The notes below the pieces were generated by a model that ran no database searches, was not told the DNA's origin, and saw only the letters and a list, made by a program, of their open reading frames with translations. From Engraulis encrasicolus (taxonomy: Eukaryota > Chordata > Actinopteri > Clupeiformes > Engraulidae), in assembly GCF_034702125.1 (NCBI RefSeq), contig NW_026945753.1, positions 219,001-283,000 on the forward strand: DNA of 64,000 nucleotides, given 5' to 3'. Every line of letters begins with the position of its first letter. Position 1 is the stretch's first letter. The position numbers were made by a program, and so were the translations under genes. Positions 1 to 11,676 of the stretch are shown piece by piece.

Positions 1-475
1 TGGGACCTGACCGACACAGATTTCAATCATACTTGCGGTGCCTGTTAAGTAGCAAGGTAGCACCCCAGAACTGTGTTTTTGTGAATCTGACACCAATATT
101 AATGGAGAAACAGACTCGCAAAGGTTTACATATGAGGGTAGGACACTATGCATTCAGCCTTGATTATATCAGTCAGTGTAAGTCACAAAAGGATGTCTGA
201 GGTTTTGTTTGAAAGCTCTTGTCTGGCTCTACAAATTACTCAAACAGCATGGAATACAACAACCTTCAGAATATGAATTGATACATTGAAAAATAACAAA
301 TTAAATATAAAAAACCTTATATTTTAAAATGGCTGGTTTCTTGTCTAAACATAACCTTTAAGGTCATAAACAACACCTGAATACAGGTGTTTAGCTCTTT
401 AATCAGTTCAGAGATAATGGGACATAAAGGTTGAAATGAATTGTAATGAAGTAGTAATAGATTAGTGTCAGGGAC

Positions 476-533
476 AGGGCTGGACTGGCCATCTGGCATA
501 ACAGGCATTTTCCCGGTGGGCCATGTCCCTATT
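476..533 (+). mobile_element. hAT-type terminus fragment
   Basis: The segment starts CAGGGCTGGACTGGCC and continues into a GGTGGGCC motif. This is the usual layout of fish hAT ends and resembles the start of the hAT at 61278. No partner end was found nearby, so it is a fragment. Confidence 0.3.
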
Positions 534-1967
534 CCAGGTACTCAAAAACTACACAGCTTCTGCCCATTGTCAATGGACACAGTGGAAGCTAGACCATTTT
601 AAGCATTCAGAGAAGGCAGGGTTGAAAGAATCTCAGCTCAGTAAAGGAACTGTTTAAATGTTCAAACATCTAAGGGTATGTTGAAGCCGTACACTCTAAG
701 AAAATTTCCCTGCAAAATAACGGCAGTTACTGGCAATTATATTTACCTGTAATTCTACTGTTATTTCACACCAAAAATCAAATACAGCTCATTGCTGTTT
801 AATGTATCACAGTATATAACATTTTTTTAGCAGCAATTGAACTGTTAAATAGCAGTACTCTACAGAACGTTCACAGTATTAGTATTGTTAAACTAAAAGT
901 GCTCTACAATATTTATGCAGTAGTATAAGTAAAATAACAGTACATTTCAGTTAAAAAGTTGAATTGTACTGTGTGATGACAGGCAAATACTGGGTCATAG
1001 TTGTATTCATGAATATGGCCATGGCAACTTCCCACCCCACCCATCATTCTCCATAACTGTGGTACCCTGGCCATGTTACCACCCCACCCTCCCATCGTTC
1101 ACCATGACTGGAGTGCCTTGAGCATGATACTATGGCGCTATGCTGTATTGAGAAAATGGTTTGCGGTGGTCCTTTTAAAGTGTGGGCATGAATAAAATTT
1201 CAGAGTACGCAGTGCTATGTTACAATGATAGTGTGCAAGGTGGGCTTTTTACTGTATCTCTTGATGAGCCAATGATGAATATAGCATTGGTCAGTCTTTA
1301 AAAAAATATTTTGCACCAAGTGGCACAGCAAACAAGCAGCACTACAAGCTAGCTCTCAAATCAATGCCTAATTTACAGCAGGCACATTATATGCAACAAT
1401 GCCACAAATGATGCCACATACAGCAAGCTTTCACAAAGAGGAAAGTATGCAAGCATGTAAGCAAGCTTGTAGGCGAGCTTGTAGGCAAACAAGTGCTATG
1501 CTGTGCCATGCAGGCCAGCCAGCAGGCAGGCAAGCAACTGAAGTGTTGATAGTCCAGATTTATATACAGGTGCAAGAGTACCATGTGACCAGAGTCATCA
1601 GGCCCTTGGCAGGTGACGCCCGTAATTGAATAATGGCATAACAGCCCTACTCAGGTGAGGCCAGGCACTGATTAGCAGATTGGTTTAGATGGGGCTGCTT
1701 GTTGCAAGAGTGTTACAAGTTCTTAAAATGTTTCAGCCATTCACACTTTCATCACTATCAAAATGCATGTGCTACTCACACTTTGCTGCATCAAGCACTT
1801 TTTAAGTATTGTAGTTTCCTTAGAAATTGTTTCATCATGCTTGATAGTATCAGATAATCTTTAACCAGTCAGAATGACTTCAGTTCTTCAGGTGGTATTG
1901 AAGTTTGATGGTGATCACGGACAAGTGGAGGATGAATGGGTTTCAATGGTGCTGCCTAAAATAACTT

Positions 1968-2089
1968 GGCTGAATCTCAAATGGCACACTTGTGCACTTC
2001 GGGCACTATGTTTCAGTGCGTAACTAATATGGCATGCGCACTGAAACATGAACACTAAAGTGCACAAGTGCACCATTTGAGATTCAGCC
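1968..2089. repeat. Short foldback (palindromic) MITE
   Basis: GGCTGAATCTCAAATGG at the left is matched by its reverse complement at the right. The two ~55-bp arms form a near-complete hairpin around an AT-rich loop. It is non-coding. Confidence 0.7.
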
Positions 2090-2101
2090 CTTGTTATTTT
2101 C

Positions 2102-2480
2102 TAGAGATGCATCCGTCAGGATAATAGAGTTTTTCACAGGATCCGGCAGGATCTTAAGCAGTGGATCCGGTATCCGGCATGTTACCTAAAAATCAGGGTC
2201 TGGTGCATGTCTAGCCTATGCTTTTCAGTCTTTCACAACCCCAATCACTGCATGGAGTGAAATCCCTTTGGAAGCGGCTATTGCAGGCAGTGTGGCAATA
2301 AGCCAATGAGTCTAAAAAATATTTTGCGCCAACGTAATAAAAAGGGCCCACGTGTGCGAGTAGACTATATGTTTCAACCCTTTTGTAGGATCCGGTATCC
2401 GGTTCCGGATCCGGCAGGATCTTAAGCAGTGGATCTGGTATCCGGCAGGATCCTAAAAATCAGGATCCGGTGCATCTCTA
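2102..2480. mobile_element. hAT-like MITE with TAGAGATGCA ends
   Basis: The ends are inverted: TAGAGATGCATCCG at the left and CGGTGCATCTCTA at the right. The interior carries repeated GGATCCGG/TATCCGG blocks. The flanks TTATTTTC and GTTTTTTC are a possible degraded 8-bp target duplication (6 of 8 match). Confidence 0.55.
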
Positions 2481-3405
2481 GTTTTTTCCACAACGGCGAA
2501 TACTGCTATTGTGCAGTACTTACTGTTTATGCTCAATATGTGACTCAAAGTAATATTTTCACAGTAGTTGTCTGTTTTTTCGAAAAACAGTAGAATGCTG
2601 TTGCAGAATTGCCGTAAATAAACAGCTATTTGTTACAGTGTATATGATGGCAACTAATGGCTAGCAGGTGTTGAGGAATGTATGCCGAGCACTGAAGAGG
2701 TGAAACTGAACTTCCTGCATCCTCATGGACCATCTCCATCCTTCTCCATCCTTTCTGATAGACATACTGTCATGTGATATTACTATGGTATCACCATATT
2801 ATTACTAGGTGATTTGTATGATCAAGTCAAGTTGGTATATGCCTTATGTGTATTAAGTTCATTATGTCTAACTGTTTAGCATTAACACTTAGGGTTTTCT
2901 TTTGCCTTAAGGCATGTCAAAGTTTTTATCCTTTACCTTTTACAAAAGAAAACCCTAATTGTATGATGCCATATTTTTGAGTCCCATTGTCTCTGAAATG
3001 AATAATGAACCAAACACCAGCATTTTAGGTGTTGTTTATGACATTGCAGGCTATGTTTAGACAAGGAACTGGCCATTTTAAAATGTATTTATTTTTATTT
3101 GAAATGTTAAATTTTCCAATTTATGATAATTCATATTTCGAGGGTTGTTATATTCCATGCTGTTTGTGTAATTTGTAGAGCCAGAAAAAGAACTATCAAA
3201 TAACACCTCAGACATCTTTTTGTGACTTACAATGACTGATATAATCAAGGCTGAATGCATAGTGTCCTACAGTACCCTTATATGTAAACCTTTGCTAGTC
3301 TGTTTCTCCCTTAATATTGGTGTCAGATTCACACAAATGCAGTTCTGGGGTGCTACCTTGCTACTAAACAGGCACAGCAATTATGATTGTGTCGGTCAGG
3401 TCCCA

Positions 3406-3688
3406 AAGTGTCTGATTTCACGTGAAATGACCCTTGTACGTTACATCTGAACCTGAGTATGAGCTTGTAACTTTGTTTGAAAGCACGAGGGACAAAACAA
3501 GCGCTTACAAAGCCGCAATGTGTAGGGCATGAAACACAACCCCTATGGATTGGGATGCCTCTTCAACAATCACGGAATGACAGTCTCAGCTGTCACTAAT
3601 TCCATACAGAAGGTTGACATTAATAGCGATTCTTTTCATGTGCGTTTCATGGAGAAAAGGGCCATCACACATTAGGACATCCTTGCAT
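3406..3688. other. Intergenic, nothing recognised
   Basis: This lies between two transposons. I saw no exon-like reading frame, splice pair or RNA gene. Confidence 0.4.
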
Positions 3689-5148
3689 TTACATGAGACA
3701 CTGGAGTCCGATTTAACTCACTTTAAATCTGATTAAAACTTAATTCCACTCTAAAAATATCATGTAAACACTTACCGAACAGGATTTAAGTTTATTCCGA
3801 TTTAAACTTAAGTCCGATTAAAGTGGGTGGTTTATTCCTCTTTTAAATCCGATTAAACACGTTCCTCTGTCATGTAACCTTTTATTCGGAATTACAATAA
3901 ATCCAGTCATTCCACGTATGCTTGTTGACCACATGATGGCGCCAAGAGACCGTGCTCTTCGCTAGTGAGAAAAACATGGTGGCACTTCCTGTTGATTTTC
4001 ACATGAAAGTTTTGCTTTATTTAAAGTCCCTAAGCGACTATAAATGTTGTGGCTTCCATATATTAATGTAAAAGCGGCCCACGAAATAATGAAGCACAAC
4101 AAAGTTACTCCACATCACCCTTTCACCAGTTCGTTTTTCTAAGCAAGGTGGGTGCTAACTAGCATTTCGTCGGCTTGCTACCAAAACCGCCTAAGTCCGA
4201 TTTTGGGGTTTTCGGAAAACAGGGAAAAACTAGGCACCAAAGGGGGCGCCAAACATCAGTGGCGGTTCTAGGAAATCTGAGACCCTGGGCAAAGAGCAAT
4301 TGTGAGTCCCCCCTAATAATTTTGGTCAAAGGAGATTTTTGCAGAACTTAACTCCCCTACCACATCTGCATCATCCTGTCATCATATCTGTGTCATTGGT
4401 CCACTACAAACAGTACCAAGATGTTAATTTATTTTCTTCATTTATTTTGGGTGAAGCTGCAAGTCAAACATGAAATGGCTCCTAAGGAAAACAAAACACT
4501 TTAAAATAAATTATTTGTAGCCGCAAAACAAGAATAATGCACTGCACATTATTTTGATAGTTATACTATTCTTTTTTATTTTTATTCCAAACTTTAATCC
4601 TGGATATGGTGAATGATTGAAATATTTTTGTAGACCTTGTAACAATCTAGCATGCTATGTATTAAGTTTATTATGCCTAACTGTTTAACTTACACACTTA
4701 GGGGTTCTTTTGCCTTAAGACATGTAAATCTAGCATGCTGATAAATCTCATGTCTACCAACAGATTTTCACAGATTCCTTTTACTTTCTAGCACTTTCAG
4801 TCATATTAGCTTTCAATGAAATATTATTTGCATACTCATCCAAAGTGTAATTCTTTTTGTCATTGTGCCAGAGCGATTGCCACAATGGTAATGCATACAT
4901 TGCTCATCTCAGGACAGATTCCGATTGCAGAGCCACACAAAGTAAGTCATGCAGTGACGCCCAATGTCCATGTTGAGGTCCCATCAGTCATGGGGGAGGA
5001 TGAAGGGGTGGGGCACTTCTTTGCTCTTGTACCTCCTCACAATCTGTCTCCTCCTTGATTATCATCTTTGCTTAACTTCCTCTCTTCTCCATGCTCATTG
5101 AACTGCCCCACCCTCCCAACCTCGCCCATGACCGAGGTAACCTGGTCA

Positions 5149-5622
5149 CAGGGCTGTAGTACTCGAGTCCGGACTCGGCCCGAGTCTGGTCTCAAGTCCG
5201 TTTTTTTATGGACTTGGACTTGTCTCGGACTCGGTATTGTTTGGACTCGGACTTGTCTTGGACTCGGACAATGGTCTTGCCAAATTAGGCTTTTGGACTC
5301 GCCGGGTCTGTCATTAAGTTTTGTTTAGAACACTGGCCATCATAGATTGTAAAGTGGAGCTTGAAATCCAATAACAAACAAGTTTGTCTTCACATCCATG
5401 CCATATAGGTTATCTTCTAAGGTTCACACTATTGACATTCATCCTTTTCATTGTCAAACACTGACCGACATGTGACTCGGACTTGACTTGGACTCGAATC
5501 TTTTTGGACTCGGTCTTGTCTCGGACTCGAACCTCTTTGGACTCGGACTTCTCTCGGACTGGACTAGTACTGATCTTGGACTTGTCTTGGACTCTACAAA
5601 GGTGGACTTGACTACAGCCCTG
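5149..5622. mobile_element. hAT MITE nested in D1
   Basis: The ends are CAGGGCTGTAGT and ACTACAGCCCTG. A perfect 8-bp target duplication CCTGGTCA lies at 5141-5148 and 5623-5630. The D2 copy near 35290 has the uninterrupted site, which confirms the insertion. The interior is a degenerate GGACTCGGACTTG repeat. Confidence 0.9.
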
Positions 5623-6018
5623 CCTGGTCATAGAACTGTGCCCCGCCCACTTCAACACCATGACCGTGGCATTCAGAATATGATATAGAACCACTACTGG
5701 ATACTTTACACATTGGAGTTGGTCATCCTACTGTGTATGCAATAATGCATTGCACTAGTGACATCTACTCGATGCTATTCAAAATCTACTTTGTGAAAAA
5801 TTATATAAGGATACTATGTAACAGATTGTCATGAGATGATGCAGTCTATGGCAGTCTTCTATAGATCTGAGATAATATCACATAAAGTACATGACTAAAT
5901 TGCCAAATTCATTTCAAGGCTACAACTATTAATTTATGTAGGGCTACAACCATTGTGTGATAAGATTATCTCAGACAGATGTCTAAGGATGAAGTTTTAA
6001 AACATGGCCATTGTCTTT

Positions 6019-6107
<89 letters not shown>
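6019..6107 (+). repeat. (AG)n microsatellite in D1
   Basis: This is an almost pure AG tract of about 88 bp. The same tract is shorter in D2 (about 35675-35730) and appears as TC in the inverted D3 (about 44331-44359), so it is an inherited part of the element. Confidence 0.95.
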
Positions 6108-6111
<4 letters not shown>

Positions 6112-6845
6112 TCTCAACAGATGTAAATAAATGGCTTCTTGCATCAAAAATGGCTAAGTCAAGTTACCCAAGTCATTCACATTGGCAGAACAATTGTGCA
6201 CAGGGCCCCAGGATGAATAGATAGGGTCCCCATACCACCTGCCAAGATCATAATAGGGCCCCTACCCCTGCCACCTGCAGGAGGGCCCTAGGCCTACAGG
6301 CAAATGCCCTCCTTGTCCTCCCTATAGCTACGTCCCTGGTCATTAATTTTCTCATAGGCAGTGTGTGACTTTATACATACAGATTTTTGACTCTGGTGAC
6401 TGTTGTTATTGATCAATGACCCTGGCAGAAAGGCAGGGTGATACAGCTGTGGTAGGGGAGTAAGTTCATGCAAAAATCTAATTTCGACCAAATTCGGACT
6501 TAGGCGGTTTTGGTAGCAAGCCGACGATTTGAAAGAACCAGACCCAAAGGGGATTTCTTCAGCCTTGAGTCCACTGAGGGAATTCATTTTCGGGCTGAAG
6601 ATTAGCCTAGCTTCTGTCCCAGTAGTAAACAGAGTTCCAACTTCCCCGGAGGTTTGGCGACCACGCCCCCACGCCTTATTTGGCTCACTCAGCACGTGCG
6701 TCCTCAGTCCAATCGCAATGCTTTATTTTCCCCAGACGTTTAATCGCATTTAAGTGAAAGTGCCATGTATACACGTTGCAAAATAACTCTTAATCCGATC
6801 TACTTAAATCCGATCTATTAAATCCGACTTAAAAACATCATGTAA

Positions 6846-7500
6846 CCGTAGCAAATGTTAAGCTTATTACAACGGAATAATTATTACCACTTTAAAACCG
6901 ACAATTGCAGCGAAAATACTTGATCACGTGTGCTTTTGTGGATGCTGCGGTTTGCCATGCAGTTATAAATGCAGTCGCAATGCATTCAGGGAAATCTGTC
7001 GAAGCCCTCCGTCCGTGAAGTGAGGTGTCGGAAAATCGCCGCTCGGAAGGGATGAAAGCCATTCCGAACCCCTACCCACCTGTCTGAACGTGAATTGGGA
7101 TGCCACTACGCCTACACGTGGACGCGCAAAACAAAACGGAGGCAAAGGGGATCGGCGTAGGGCTAAGGGGCGTAATGGGATTCACCTTATTACAGCACGA
7201 AAAGGGGGATTTGTGGCTCTGTGGACGCCACCAATCCTCCATGGAATTGCCTAAATTTCGTCGGATCGCTGGCGCTTTTGAAGATCGGTCGGAAGCGAAT
7301 CAGACCCGGGGAGAGCTCTCACAGCAGGGTGCTAATTGCCTAACGATTACCACATGAAAGGCAACGACAGCCAGCCCGGACCGCGGACTAGCCTTGCTCT
7401 TATTGGACGAAAAAGACACGTGACTCAAAGTAAAAGAGCTCCGCTATTGGTTAGCAGGGTCAGCAGCTACGACCTTCTATTGGTCACTTTGGATTAATTT
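6846..7500. other. GC-richer segment, probably repeat-derived, no gene called
   Basis: This stretch is richer in CpG than its surroundings. It has an open frame on the plus strand (7100-7357) without recognisable domains or splice structure. It could be a promoter or CpG island for a gene on either strand, but its style suggests a dispersed repeat. No function is assigned. Confidence 0.3.
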
Positions 7501-7906
7501 ATGCATACCATATACAGTAGGTCCGTATAATTATGCTAAAATTATTATTACTAATATACCTAGGTTTATTTTACTCTGTATATTCACATCATTATAGGCT
7601 GCACTGTGATGGGGCTATAGCATGCATGATGTGAATTTATTGATAAAATGAAAATGAAACGTTTTTTTTTTAAAAACGCTTTTAATATCACACCAAACAA
7701 TGTACACACACTTTGACAGGAACCATGCATTTCATAAAAATAAATAATTTAAAACTACACACATACCCTGCAAACACTCTATATGCAGTGATGTATACAG
7801 CACTCAGGTCACAAATGTACAGGTATACAGGTATACAGGTATGTACAATATTATAAACATTGCTGTTGATTTCATGTTCTTCAGCCGCCAATCATGCCAG
7901 CAGGGT
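7501..7906. other. AT-rich sequence downstream of the minus-strand terminal exon
   Basis: This holds a small ACAGGTAT tandem run (about 7818-7845) and low-complexity AT sequence. If the exon at 7907-7974 is real, part of this is its 3' UTR. I saw no other feature. Confidence 0.35.
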
Positions 7907-7974
7907 CTACTGGAGGTCTCTGGTCACTGTGTCCTCGTCATACTGCAAAAGGCACTCAGTCTCACTTCTGGGAG
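7907..7974 (-). CDS. Putative terminal exon, copy 1, unrecognised gene
   Basis: On the minus strand, an acceptor with a T-rich tract ending in ctacag is followed by CT plus 22 codons ending in TAG. The peptide is PRSETECLLQYDEDTVTRDL followed by Q and stop. A second copy at 8963-9027 keeps the core ECLLQYDED and also ends in LQ-stop, with substitutions elsewhere. Such conservation between diverged copies supports coding. I do not recognise the protein. The matching upstream exon copy (8079-8146) carries an in-frame stop, so this copy may be inactive. Confidence 0.35.
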
Positions 7975-8078
7975 CTGTAGAAACAACAAATAAATAAATA
8001 CTTCGCCATGCACCTCATATTGACATAGCAAATATATCAATAAGCAAGTCATATTGAGCCCAACAGGGATAATCTTAC

Positions 8079-8146
8079 ACTATTTCAGTTTTCTGTGGTC
8101 TCTTGTAAGATTGGCCCATCACCATCCTGCAGGACACTATGTCTCC
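8079..8146 (-). pseudogene. Degenerate penultimate exon, copy 1
   Basis: It aligns with the better copy at 9136-9194: both end CCACAGAARACTGAAA before a GTAAGAT donor, and both start after a tacag acceptor. In the phase used by the better copy it has stops (TAG) near both ends. It therefore looks like a broken tandem duplicate. Confidence 0.3.
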
Positions 8147-8239
8147 CTGTAGGATGTAAGAAAATAAATCAAAACTTAGCAATGCACAGCATTGACAACT
8201 TATCTATAAAGTAGCACAAGTCATATTGACAATGTAGGC

Positions 8240-8569
8240 CTGGGGTGGTGAACCTATGTCTCGAGGGCCGTTTGCGACCCTTGAGGCCGTTTTATCCGGC
8301 CCCCGATATAATTTTAATGTTATTCAGCTTCACATGAAATATGACATATTTTGTAAAGGAATCTTAGAAAATACATTTGCAATACAATTAAGTTATATTC
8401 AGGGAACCTGAAGAAGGTGGTGTTTGTTTAAATGTGGCTGCCTTCAATATAGGCCTAAAGTGAAGGGGAAAATCCTGGTTTGTGTTCATAGTAAGGCCCT
8501 TGGAGGACTTTTACGGCCCCTCGGATGAATTTGAAGTGGCCCTTCGAATGAGAAAGGTTCCCACCCCTG
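8240..8569. mobile_element. hAT MITE (CAGGGGTGG-type ends)
   Basis: The left end is CTGGGGTGGTGAACC and the right end GGTTCCCACCCCTG. The flanks ATGTAGGC (8232-8239) and ACGTAGGC (8570-8577) match at 7 of 8 positions, as expected for an aged hAT duplication. It belongs to the same family as 12571-13365. Confidence 0.8.
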
Positions 8570-8593
8570 ACGTAGGCTATAGGTTAAGCTTAC

Positions 8594-8651
8594 CCTCTTT
8601 CACTCTTCTGTGGTGAGACTGTGCCTATTTCGGGTTGGCTTCCAGACGCAT
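8594..8651 (-). pseudogene. Third, degenerate copy of the penultimate exon
   Basis: The minus-strand sequence ends CCACAGAAGAGTGAAAGAGG before a GTAAG donor and starts after gctacag. It is alignable to 9136-9194 but has a TAG in that frame. With the copies at 8079 and 9136 it shows that the exon block was duplicated at least twice. Confidence 0.3.
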
Positions 8652-8962
8652 CTGTAGCACAGCACACAGGATTGCAGGACACAGCATCCTGCAGGACACT
8701 ACAAAAAAGAAAAACAAACAAGGGGAACGAATAAATTACCTGACCAGTTATATATATATAAAAAAAGAAAATTGATGGAGTGCCAGAGCTGTGGTAAAAG
8801 TAACCTTGGGTCCAAATCATCTAGGCTTAGGGTGTGTGTGTGAGAGAGGTAAATCCAGTGTTCACATTATTCAGATATGAGCATTAATTAATTCATTTTA
8901 ACTGATATCACCACATACCCTTCTCCGTGCCATTTCACCCTGCCAAGACACTGGACCTGGGT

Positions 8963-9027
8963 CTATTGGAGCTCTCTGATCAGGGCGTCCTCGTCATACT
9001 GCAGCAGGCACTCTGTTGTTTCTACAG
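8963..9027 (-). CDS. Putative terminal exon, copy 2, unrecognised gene
   Basis: The minus-strand reading is VETTECLLQYDEDALIRELQ then stop TAG, preceded by an AG acceptor. Two acceptors 3 bp apart are possible. The one ending at 9030 would create a TGA with the upstream exon, so the one placing the exon at 9027 is preferred. It joins in phase with 9136-9194. This is the best-preserved copy. No family is recognised. Confidence 0.4.
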
Positions 9028-9135
9028 CTCCTAGAAGCGAGACAAATAAATTAAATACTTCGCCATGCACCTCATATTGACATAGCAAATGTATCAATGA
9101 GCAAGTCATATTGGTCACAAAGAAGTTAATCTTAC

Positions 9136-9194
9136 ATTCTTTCAGTCTTCTGTGGCGAGACTGCTCAGTTAGGCCTTCAAGTGACTCATCTTCC
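9136..9194 (-). CDS. Putative penultimate exon, copy 2
   Basis: The minus-strand exon follows ataatacag and ends at a GTAAGAT donor. It reads EDESLEGLTEQSRHRRLKE without stops. Spliced to 8963-9027 it gives a short acidic/basic C-terminus ending IRELQ. The protein is not recognised, and upstream exons were not found. Confidence 0.4.
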
Positions 9195-9323
9195 CTGTAT
9201 TATGAGACAGCATCCTGTGAAAACATGGTAAATAGAATAACCCATTAACCTTGGGTCCTAATATAATACATAGACATAGACTAGGCTACACTTTTAGACA
9301 CTTTTACACTTTTATGTCAGTAG

Positions 9324-10167
9324 CAGAGATGTATAAAGTACTGGAGAAAAGTAGTGGAGTAGAAGTACCAGGATCATCTTGTCAAATGACTTGAGTAAAA
9401 GTCAAAAGTAACCTTTCCTTACCTTACTCAAGTAGAAGGACAAAAGTATTCAAAATGTGTTCTACTTATAAAGCAAGTAGAAGTATTGCAAGTTTTGCAA
9501 AGTAAAAAGTAAAAAGTAGAAGTAGAAGTAAAAGTACTGCATTTAAAAAATGGGGGGGAAAAGTCAGTCAAAAGTTTGAATACCATTTGGTTACTATAGA
9601 GCTCTGTAGGCCTACAATAAGTCTCTTGTGAAGTGCAAATACCATTATGGTTTGCTATTAAAAATGAATTCTCTTTTTGTCCCTCAAAGGAGAACATTGA
9701 TCTAAATAGGGCCAGGGATGGCAGCCGTCATCCTCCTCCTCCTCGCCGCAATGTGAGGTGGTTGGTGTCGTTGATGTTGATGGCGATACCTCGTCTACCT
9801 CATCCATCTTGCCAACATGCCAGTGTCAATGCCAACTGAGCGTCACTGACCGCGCCAAAAGACATGCGCGAGAATGCGATCTGCTTTTATTTCCCTACCA
9901 TTGCATCGCCCACTGACCATGAACACGTTCCATCATATCTGGTGATGACAGAGCCATCTAGCGCTCGGGCATAGAAAGGAGTAACGAGTAACGAAAGCAG
10001 CACATGAAAAATATATCGGAGTAAAAGTATTAATTTCATCAGAAAAATGTAGTGCAGTAAAAGTACAAGTATGAGGAAAAAAATATTACTCAAAAAAGTA
10101 CAGATACTGCAGTTTAGTACTTAAGTACAGTACTTCGTTACTTTTACTTTGTTACTATACATCTCTG
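9324..10167. mobile_element. hAT element with CAGAGATGTATAAAG ends
   Basis: The ends CAGAGATGTATAAAGTAC and TACTATACATCTCTG are inverted. A perfect 8-bp target duplication GTCAGTAG lies at 9316-9323 and 10168-10175. It is 844 bp long, non-coding, with many AAGTA/TACTT subterminal motifs. It is probably a non-autonomous hAT. Confidence 0.92.
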
Positions 10168-10175
10168 GTCAGTAG

Positions 10176-11676
10176 ACCTCCACGTGAAACAATAAGAAAA
10201 AGTGACCATGCATAATTTCAATTTCTTGAAGAGGCCAGTTACACTCATTTGTGCTGTTTTGAGGACCCATACATTTTAAGAACACGTTGCCTACTGTTGC
10301 AAATGCCAGGGTATTTGACATTCATTTCGGGGTGGCGTGCTCTATTAACTTGACCACTCTGGTCGACATTGAGCTCGCGCTGATGTGCGCATCGCACCGT
10401 TTACTGAGAGCTGCCGCCAGAACTACTCACGGTTAGCTTTCATAATATAGAACGCAACACGGAAGAATCGGTCGGTTTGCTGCAAGGCAAGGTGTTTAAA
10501 AGTAGCATGGAACTAAATTATGTCCCACCTTTGACTTGATTTCAAGCAGGTGGGTCTTGGAACCCCTCTGTGATTGCCTAGGATTCAAGATAGAGAAAGT
10601 AAAACAAAAATCATTGCGCAACATTGATGCGGGACAAACTGTAGCTTTTGTAGACTACGTCGCTACTTGAGGAAAAATAGCTTAACTAACAGGGGCATTA
10701 CTCGATACATAAAGTAGTGACGCTACGGCCAAGCTACTGTATTAGGGAATGTAATTAAACTAGCAGCTTCCCTACTACCCAGCACTGAAAACCAACATAC
10801 CCAGACGGCACACCAGTCTTGCCAACGTCGCCTAGATGCATTTTTGCCGCTGTAAAATACATTGGCAAGACATCTAAGCGTTAGTTCATCGGCGAGATGC
10901 TGGGCAGACGTGGAAAATAAGCAGTGCCCAGCATCTAGTTGGTGAGCTAACGCAATAGCATGCTAACGGTAGCCTTTGTCTACATCTTTAGGCAGGGGAA
11001 AGGCAACTGAGAATGCGCAATGTCAAACAATTTACCAACAACAAGTATACTTAACATATTCACTGTTTCACCACTGCATTTTGTCACTACGATGCTCGCA
11101 GTTATCAGAATTTACTAGCGCAGCAGCAACTAGAGTTCACATTTATTGAGGGGCTTGAGCTACCAGCTATGTAAGCCGGCAGTGCTACAACTAAGCAATG
11201 GCGGATCTGTGTCCACTGTCCAGAGCTATTCAATCGCTCTGGAGTAATGAAACTTTAAACCACAGTTGGGTAAAATGTACTTACATGTATGTGAGTAACT
11301 TTCCCCCAAATCGCCAAGAAACTTTAACTGTGAAAAGTCACACACAGCGCGTGGTTCTGTTCAATCAGGAACGTGTTGTTGCCCGCGGTTGATGGCTTCT
11401 TTGTGGCTTTTGTGTGGAATTCGCATTGTGCGAATTAGTTCTACTGCCATCTAAAGGCTTGGTGTAGAACTAATTTAACCAGAGACGGTCTATTTTGAAC
11501 TTCCTTGAACAATCCTTGTTTTAGTTCAGAATACCATTAAATAACCAGAGTGGCCAAGCACATTGATGTTTTTTCCTCAAAAGCAGGGGTGAGGAACCTT
11601 TTTAATTCGAAGGTCCAAAATTTAGGTCCAAGAAAGATCATTCAGATGATTCTTTTCTGATAGCCTAGGTTCATTT
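10176..11676. other. Repeat-derived intergenic sequence, no gene called
   Basis: About 10620-10790 ends in CTACTACCCAGCACTG, which resembles a hAT end. At 11583 a CAGGGGTGAGGAACC fragment resembles the hAT family of 8240 and 12571. A plus-strand open frame at 11198-11392 has no recognisable domain. I found no convincing exon. Confidence 0.35.

Larger units (their letters stand above)
692..2640. mobile_element. Non-autonomous element E1 (CACTGTAA-type ends, TA target)
   Basis: The left end is CACTCTAAGAAAATTTCC and the right end ...TATTTGTTACAGTG. TA lies on both sides (690-691 and 2641-2642). Related left ends occur at 42845 and 47662. The interior (about 1490-1680) shares a GCCAGCCAGCAGGCAGG tract and the motif TTTATATACAGG with the 2.35-kb elements A, B and C. 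A palindrome (1968-2089) and a hAT-like repeat (2102-2480) are nested inside. It has no coding capacity. Confidence 0.6.
1..3405. mobile_element. DNA element with ~390-bp terminal inverted repeats, left end at or beyond the window edge
   Basis: Bases 1-395 are matched in reverse complement by about 3015-3405. The left edge reads TGGGACCTGACC and the right edge GGTCAGGTCCCA. The arms differ at scattered positions and by small indels, so the element is old. The interior holds a separate element (692-2640) with its own ends. Nothing in it looks like a transposase, so it is non-autonomous. The true left end may lie outside the window. The superfamily is not determined. Confidence 0.7.
4168..6526. 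mobile_element. Element D copy 1 (CGTCGGCTTGCTACC ends)
   Basis: The ends are inverted, CGTCGGCTTGCTACCAAAAC and its complement, about 30 bp long. A perfect 4-bp target duplication ATTT flanks it (4164-4167, 6527-6530). Two other copies, at 34234-36160 and 43907-45783, share ends and interior. The body is about 1.88 kb after removing a nested 474-bp hAT. It has no transposase. An (AG)n tract lies near the right end in all three copies. Superfamily unknown. Confidence 0.8.
3689..6845. mobile_element. Non-autonomous element with TTACATGA ends and AATCCGATT subterminal repeats, interrupted by D1
   Basis: The left end reads TTACATGAGAC and the right end ...ATCATGTAA. Both subterminal zones are full of the motif (T)AAATCCGATT in opposite orientations. 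Element D1 (4168-6526) splits it, so this element is the older of the two. No transposase was seen. Confidence 0.5.

Noticed and set aside
7100..7357. 85-codon plus-strand frame in CpG-richer sequence
   Set aside because: It could be a first exon, but no domain, donor or downstream exon supports it; more likely a repeat.
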